Below are positions 59,729 through 64,000 of a stretch of 64,000 nucleotides of DNA, piece after piece. The DNA lies in the NCBI RefSeq assembly GCF_015668515.1, contig NZ_JADPFO010000003.1:1-64000 (forward strand), written 5' to 3'. Every line of letters starts with the position of its first letter. The first letter of the stretch is position 1. The DNA comes from Paraclostridium tenue. Its GTDB lineage: Bacteria; Bacillota; Clostridia; Peptostreptococcales; Peptostreptococcaceae. The notes beneath the pieces were generated by a model, which was not told the origin of the DNA, did no database searches, and saw nothing but the letters and a program-made list of their open reading frames with translations. A program made the position numbers and the translations under genes.

Positions 59729-60195
59729 TGGATAATATAAAAAGTATTAATTTCTTTAATGAAAAAGAAAAATACAAGAAAGATGTAAATATATTAAATT
59801 TAATAGTATTAGGAACTATACTAATTATGCTTTTATTAGATGCTATAAAAGTTTATGAATTAAATGATTTAGAAATTTATGTTAATGAGAGTAAAAAAGC
59901 TATAGATAATTTAGATGGTGTAAATACAACAAATGTTAATGGGTTACATATAAAAAAAGTAAATAACATTATTCAACTAATACAAAATGATAATATAGAA
60001 AATATTGAAATAGATAATAATATTTTAAAGCTAAAAGGTAAAGTAAGCAGTTCACAAGAGATAAAATACTATGTTAAATTACTACAGAACATAAAAGATT
60101 TAAAAATAGAACCAAATATAAATTCTATAAATAGAGAAGGTGAATTATATAAATTTGAAATAACTGCTCGTATAGGAGTAAAGAATGAAGGTTAA
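59728..60195 (+). CDS. pilN: Type IV pilus assembly protein PilN
   Basis: Bitopic protein of 155 residues: a short cytoplasmic N-terminus with the PilM-binding motif INFFNEKEKYKK (INLL-like), one membrane helix (about 24-42: LNLIVLGTILIMLLLDAI) and a small external domain. The ATG overlaps the pilM stop (TGATG). It is assigned by position and architecture more than by sequence identity. Confidence 0.78.
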   Translation: MDNIKSINFFNEKEKYKKDVNILNLIVLGTILIMLLLDAIKVYELNDLEIYVNESKKAIDNLDGVNTTNVNGLHIKKVNNIIQLIQNDNIENIEIDNNILKLKGKVSSSQEIKYYVKLLQNIKDLKIEPNINSINREGELYKFEITARIGVKNEG

Positions 60196-60613
60196 AAAAA
60201 TAGATAAATGGAAAATAACTGTGGTTATAATAGTATTACTTGTTTTTTCAAATGTAATATTAATATATAAGCCGTTAAATAAAAAAGAAGAGAGATTATT
60301 AAATCAGGTAAAAGTTATAAATATATTACAAGATGATAAATTAAAAAATGAGGAGTGTAATGAAAATAAAAAAGATTTAATTATAAATATAGAAAACTAT
60401 TTCAAAGATGTATCTTTAGTGCAATACATAAAATCAAGTAATGATAAAAATTTTACGAAGATAGAATTAAATGTAACTGGAGATAAAAATTCAATATCAG
60501 AAAAATTAAAAAATATAGATGATTTAAGTAAAAATACATTTTTACAAGAAATAAACATAAATAGAATAGATGAAAATAACATAGAGTGTAGTTTAGAGCT
60601 TAATATGAATTGA
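60185..60613 (+). CDS. pilO: Type IV pilus assembly protein PilO-like
   Basis: Bitopic protein of 142 residues with a membrane helix near the N-terminus (about 10-28) and a small external domain after a charged segment. It overlaps pilN by 11 bases and occupies the pilO position. Sequence similarity is weak, so the assignment rests on order and topology. Confidence 0.7.
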   Translation: MKVKKIDKWKITVVIIVLLVFSNVILIYKPLNKKEERLLNQVKVINILQDDKLKNEECNENKKDLIINIENYFKDVSLVQYIKSSNDKNFTKIELNVTGDKNSISEKLKNIDDLSKNTFLQEININRIDENNIECSLELNMN

Positions 60614-60637
60614 TAATTAAAAGGTTTTCCTGAAATG

Positions 60638-60675
60638 TATGTAGAATAAATTGATATATTGATTTATTCTACATA
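60638..60675 (+). other. Long hairpin downstream of pilO
   Basis: TATGTAGAATAAAT and its exact complement (60662-60675) form a 14-base stem with a 10-base loop. It ends just before the AAGGAGG of the next gene and lacks a T run. It could weakly terminate the pil operon or control the next gene. Confidence 0.5.
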
Positions 60676-60693
60676 TTCTTAAGGAGGATTTTA

Positions 60694-61356
60694 ATGAACA
60701 ATAATATATTATGTATTAATAAATATATTGATGATATTGAAAAAAATTTCCTTGAAACTGGAGATAAAAAATATATAGATATATGTAAAAAGTTTTATGG
60801 AGCTAATCTAGAAAAAATAAGTATATATATTTGGACATTGCATATCATGGATCAATTCAGAGATAATATAATAAAAAATTGTGAAAATATACATAATATA
60901 AAAGTAATATCAAAAGAAATATATGAATTAGTAAAAGAAGATAGGAAAAAATTAGTTTTATATGCATATTTAAAGGGACATGTATTTGGATACAATAATT
61001 ATAGGTTGGTAAAAGAGATAAAAAGCATCATGCTTAATGATAATATAAAATCCATATCTAATGATGACTTAAAAGAAAACAAAGATATAGATAAATATCT
61101 AAATATTATAAGAGAAAGTGAATTAAATAAAGAAAGTATAAAACTATTAATACAAAATATTGAAATTTATTATCTTAAATCTATTGAAAATAAATTATTA
61201 AATATAAGTTCTGAGAATGATAAGTACAAAATATTAAGTATTACCAAAGAATTAATGGAAAAAGATGTAATAAATAAATATAATGAAGGTATTTTACACG
61301 GGATAACACAGAAAATTAATAAAAAAGCGTGGAAAAACGATAAAATGAACATATAG
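60694..61356 (+). CDS. Hypothetical protein following the pilus operon
   Basis: I do not recognise this 220-residue protein. It is charged, rich in Lys, Asn, Ile and Glu, predicted largely helical, with no signal peptide or membrane helix, and has a segment LYAYLKGHVFGYNNYRLVKEI near the middle. AAGGAGG gives a good start at the ATG. The position after pilO suggests a link to the pilus genes, but the hairpin between them weakens that. Confidence 0.6.
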   Translation: MNNNILCINKYIDDIEKNFLETGDKKYIDICKKFYGANLEKISIYIWTLHIMDQFRDNIIKNCENIHNIKVISKEIYELVKEDRKKLVLYAYLKGHVFGYNNYRLVKEIKSIMLNDNIKSISNDDLKENKDIDKYLNIIRESELNKESIKLLIQNIEIYYLKSIENKLLNISSENDKYKILSITKELMEKDVINKYNEGILHGITQKINKKAWKNDKMNI

Positions 61357-61431
61357 TATAGAATGATTGAAAAAAAGATGATATAATTATAAATTGTATT
61401 TAAATTTAGAAATAAAGGAGTGAAAGTAACA

Positions 61432-62469
61432 GTGTTAGGGAGAAACGAGTTATGCCCATGCGGAAGTGGGAAGAAATATAAAAAATGCTGTTTAAATAAA
61501 GATGTTGTGTCGGAGAGAGCTAGTAGAAAAATTGTACTTTCACAAAAACAATATTCACAACTGTACTCAAAACTGTATGAATATTCAAGACAGCCAAAAT
61601 TTAATGAAGAGTATAAAAAAGCACAAGAAATGTTTTATATATTAGAAGATCAAAATATAAATAGCAAGTTTGAAAGTTTCTTTAATACATACTTTATACA
61701 AGATCATATAATGGAAAACAAAAAAGTTATAACTGTTGACTTTTTTGAAGAAAATAAAAATAGCTTAACTAAAGCAGAAGTAGATACATTAAAGAGTTTA
61801 TTTGAATCTTATGTAAGTGTATATGTTATAAAAGAAAAATTAGAAGACAAAATTTTATTAAAGGATGCTATAACAGGTGATGAGATATACACTGAAGATA
61901 TAAATCTATTAAATGGATTTAATCAAGGTGATTGTATAATAGCTAGAATAGTTGAAGTAGGAGGTTCACATTTATTATTAGATGTTACAGTAAGCATATC
62001 AGAAGCTGTAAAGGATATAATAGTAAATGATATAAATCACTTCTTTAACCAATATGAAGATTTATATAAAGATATAAAAACTTTCTTAATATATCATACT
62101 CACATATTATACAAGTATATTCAACAATTATTAGATCCAAAGATTGCTGAATATCTTAAAAATCAAAAAGAAGCTAGCGCTAAAAAGCAAGAAGAAGTAA
62201 AAGAAATGATAGCTGAAGATGAATGCAAAGTATCAGCTTTACTTAAATCTCAAGTTGAAAGTGATATCTTAGAAAAATGTTTAGATTTCTGGAACACTTA
62301 CAAATCAAATAATAATGAAATAAAAGGTTCTGAAAATGGATGGGCTGCAGCTGTGGAATATCATATTAAAAAAGAAAATGGACAAGCTGTAACTCAATCT
62401 CAAATATCTAAAAAATACGATATAAGTCCAAGTACTTTAGGTAAGAGACATAAAGACTTAAAAATGTAG
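61432..62469 (+). CDS. SEC-C metal-binding protein with C-terminal helix-turn-helix
   Basis: The 345 residues open with a SEC-C zinc motif, GRNELCPCGSGKKYKKCC, best known from the SecA C-terminus but here stand-alone. The C-terminus has a helix-turn-helix-like segment (VTQSQISKKYDISPSTLGKR). The middle is not recognised; it contains a beta-rich stretch around YTEDINLLNGFNQGDCIIAR. Start GTG 61432 (MLGRNE) is preferred, because the GTG at 61420 overlaps the GGAG site. Function unknown. Confidence 0.75.
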   Translation: MLGRNELCPCGSGKKYKKCCLNKDVVSERASRKIVLSQKQYSQLYSKLYEYSRQPKFNEEYKKAQEMFYILEDQNINSKFESFFNTYFIQDHIMENKKVITVDFFEENKNSLTKAEVDTLKSLFESYVSVYVIKEKLEDKILLKDAITGDEIYTEDINLLNGFNQGDCIIARIVEVGGSHLLLDVTVSISEAVKDIIVNDINHFFNQYEDLYKDIKTFLIYHTHILYKYIQQLLDPKIAEYLKNQKEASAKKQEEVKEMIAEDECKVSALLKSQVESDILEKCLDFWNTYKSNNNEIKGSENGWAAAVEYHIKKENGQAVTQSQISKKYDISPSTLGKRHKDLKM

Positions 62470-62510
62470 TATAAAACTTAATTTTAAAATATACAGAAAG
62501 AGGTATACAC

Positions 62511-62888
62511 ATGGGTCTTAATTTAGGAAAAGCAATTGCTGTATCAACAAGTTATATAAAATCTAATCCAGCAGTACCAGTATATAAGGGGGAGGAAACT
62601 CCAGAAAACTTATATGCAGTAATATACCATATTGAGATAGGGTATAATGAAAAAAGTTTAGAAAAGGCAATGCAATACATAATAATAGATTATAAAGAGT
62701 TTGAATTATGTGATAGTGCCAAGGCTGAGTTAGTGGATGTAGCTAAAAAATACTGTGAACAAAATGGTATAAAAGATGATGAGCAAACTCAAATAGCATT
62801 ACTAGATAATGAAGAGGCAGAGAATTTCTTAGAAAAAGTATTTAACAACATGAAAGTTATAAGAGGGTTAATAACTCAAAGAGATTAA
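62511..62888 (+). CDS. Conserved hypothetical small protein
   Basis: The 125-residue acidic protein has no membrane segment or recognised motif; its N-terminus is GLNLGKAIAVSTSYIKSNPA. GAGGT precedes the ATG. It follows the SEC-C gene by 41 bases, is followed by a terminator and probably shares its transcript. Confidence 0.65.
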   Translation: MGLNLGKAIAVSTSYIKSNPAVPVYKGEETPENLYAVIYHIEIGYNEKSLEKAMQYIIIDYKEFELCDSAKAELVDVAKKYCEQNGIKDDEQTQIALLDNEEAENFLEKVFNNMKVIRGLITQRD

Positions 62889-62913
62889 GTAACAATAAAA
62901 TTAGAATTTAACT

Positions 62914-62946
62914 ATAAAGCTAGGCCCTATAAAGCCTAGCTTTTGT
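62914..62946 (+). terminator. Terminator after the small hypothetical gene
   Basis: AAAGCTAGGC and GCCTAGCTTT are perfect arms with an eight-base loop, followed by TTGTTTT. Confidence 0.87.
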
Positions 62947-62982
62947 TTTAAATAAAATTTTAATTATGAAAGGGACATAAAG

Positions 62983-64000
62983 ATGTTAAGAGTTTCTAAT
63001 ATAAAATTAGATATAAATGAAAACATAGACAATATAAAAAGCTTATTATTAAAGAAATTAAAAATAAGTGAAAAAGAGTTAGTAAGTTACAATATATACA
63101 AAGAATCTATAGATGCTAGAAAAAAAGGAAAGATAGATTTTGTTTACACTGTAGATGTTGAATTAAAAAATGAAAAAAATATATTAAAAAAATCAAGATT
63201 AAAAGATGTTGTTGAAGTTAAGCAAAATAAATATAAAGATATTAAAAGTGGCGATGAAAAGTTATGTAATAGACCAGTTATAGTAGGTAGTGGACCTGCT
63301 GGATTATTTGCATCTTTATTATTAGCTCAAAGAGGATATAATCCTATTTTATTAGAGAGAGGATTAGATGTAGATACAAGAACTGAAGATATAAGAAAGT
63401 TTTGGGAAGATGGTAAGTTTAATCCTAAATCAAATGTACAATTTGGTGAAGGTGGAGCAGGAACTTTTTCTGATGGAAAATTAACAACTAGAATAAAAGA
63501 TATTAGATGTAGAAAAGTTCTTGAGGAACTTGTAAACTTTGGTGCTCCAGAAGAAATATTGTATTCACATAAGCCGCATGTAGGAACTGATATATTAAAA
63601 GAAGTAGTCAAGAATATAAGAAAAGAAATAATTAGATTAGGTGGAGAAGTTAAATTTGACTCTAAAGTTACAGACATAAGTATAAATAATGAAAAAATAG
63701 AATCTATAACTATAAATGATAAAGAAATATTAAAAACAGAAGTAGTTATACTTGCTATAGGTCATAGTGCGAGAGATACTTATAAAATGCTTTATGAAAG
63801 AGGAGTTAAAGTTATTCAAAAACCTTTTGCAATAGGTGCTAGAATTGAACATCCTCAAAGCTTAATAAATAAATCTCAGTATAAAGAGTTTTATAATCAT
63901 CCTAGACTAGGTGCAGCTGATTATAGATTAGTTGAACATACTTCAAATGGAAGAACTATATATACGTTTTGTATGTGTCCAGGAGGTAGTGTGATAGCTT
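62983..64000 (+). CDS. FAD-dependent dehydrogenase (COG2509-like), 5' part
   Basis: The frame is open to the window edge (about 339 residues so far). After an N-terminal ferredoxin-like region of about 95 residues comes a FAD-binding GxGxxG motif (VIVGSGPAGLFASLLLAQRG), followed by FGEGGAGTFSDGKLTTR and IGHSARDTYKML, typical of the COG2509 uncharacterised FAD-dependent dehydrogenases. ATG 62983 is preceded by AAAGGGA. Substrate unknown; the 3' end is outside the window. Confidence 0.85.
   Translation, partial: MLRVSNIKLDINENIDNIKSLLLKKLKISEKELVSYNIYKESIDARKKGKIDFVYTVDVELKNEKNILKKSRLKDVVEVKQNKYKDIKSGDEKLCNRPVIVGSGPAGLFASLLLAQRGYNPILLERGLDVDTRTEDIRKFWEDGKFNPKSNVQFGEGGAGTFSDGKLTTRIKDIRCRKVLEELVNFGAPEEILYSHKPHVGTDILKEVVKNIRKEIIRLGGEVKFDSKVTDISINNEKIESITINDKEILKTEVVILAIGHSARDTYKMLYERGVKVIQKPFAIGARIEHPQSLINKSQYKEFYNHPRLGAADYRLVEHTSNGRTIYTFCMCPGGSVIA

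Overview
The window is a low-GC (by eye about 30 % G+C) chromosomal segment from an anaerobic Gram-positive bacterium. The gene order (uvrB-uvrA; uvrC-hprK; murB-PHP-rapZ-yvcK-nudix-whiA-dnaE-pfkA-pyk-rlmD; ligA-rph/rdgB; tig-clpP-clpX-lon-engB; a small type IV pilus cluster), the electron-bifurcating [FeFe] hydrogenase and paired formate/nitrite-family channels point to the Clostridia, most likely Peptostreptococcaceae (Clostridioides, Romboutsia, Terrisporobacter or Intestinibacter relatives). The genus is an inference.

Layout. 1-80 is the 3' end of a 5S rRNA. 313-5748 carries a thioesterase and the excinuclease genes uvrB and uvrA; uvrB has a consensus LexA box. 5806-10305 (minus strand) is an oligopeptide ABC transporter, oppBCDF, preceded by a small membrane protein. 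10621-14149 (plus strand) holds two tandem oligopeptide-binding lipoproteins. 14268-17050 is uvrC-hprK. 17084-21268 (minus) is hydABC, followed by cardiolipin synthase and two divergent FNT channels. 25083-38154 is a long block of cell-wall, glycolysis, replication and regulatory housekeeping genes. 38119-41232 is a decayed insertion at the 3' end of rlmD. 42257-54356 is DNA ligase, RNase PH/RdgB, trigger factor, Clp and Lon proteostasis genes and a pair of CHR-family transporters. 54572-64000 has a double-P-loop ATPase, a compact pilBCAMNO operon, three poorly known proteins and the start of a FAD-dependent dehydrogenase.

Most striking observation: both OppA-like binding proteins have their two halves in swapped order. 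Directly after the lipoprotein signal peptide comes what is normally the C-terminal half of an OppA/DppE-family protein, and the normal N-terminal half follows and ends the protein. The chain break maps to what is usually the first inter-lobe crossover. This is a full circular permutation with no obvious loss of sequence, present in two diverged paralogues, each with its own ribosome binding site, lipobox and terminator.

Second: a 36-bp near-perfect direct repeat (35/36) duplicates the 3' end of rlmD and flanks about 3 kb of eroded DNA with an intact orphan acyltransferase (E2 catalytic domain) gene and pseudogene fragments. This looks like the att-site scar of an old integrative element. Other points are a probable ATT start codon for cls, a long palindrome upstream of hydC, a fused RNase PH/RdgB, and a Crp-like sensor lacking its DNA-binding domain.

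Working together: the Opp/SBP genes import peptides, hydABC re-oxidises NADH and ferredoxin as H2, the FNT channels move formate or related anions, HprK links glycolysis (pfkA, pyk) to carbon control, and uvrABC with ligA serve DNA repair. No tRNA, CRISPR array or intact insertion sequence was seen.
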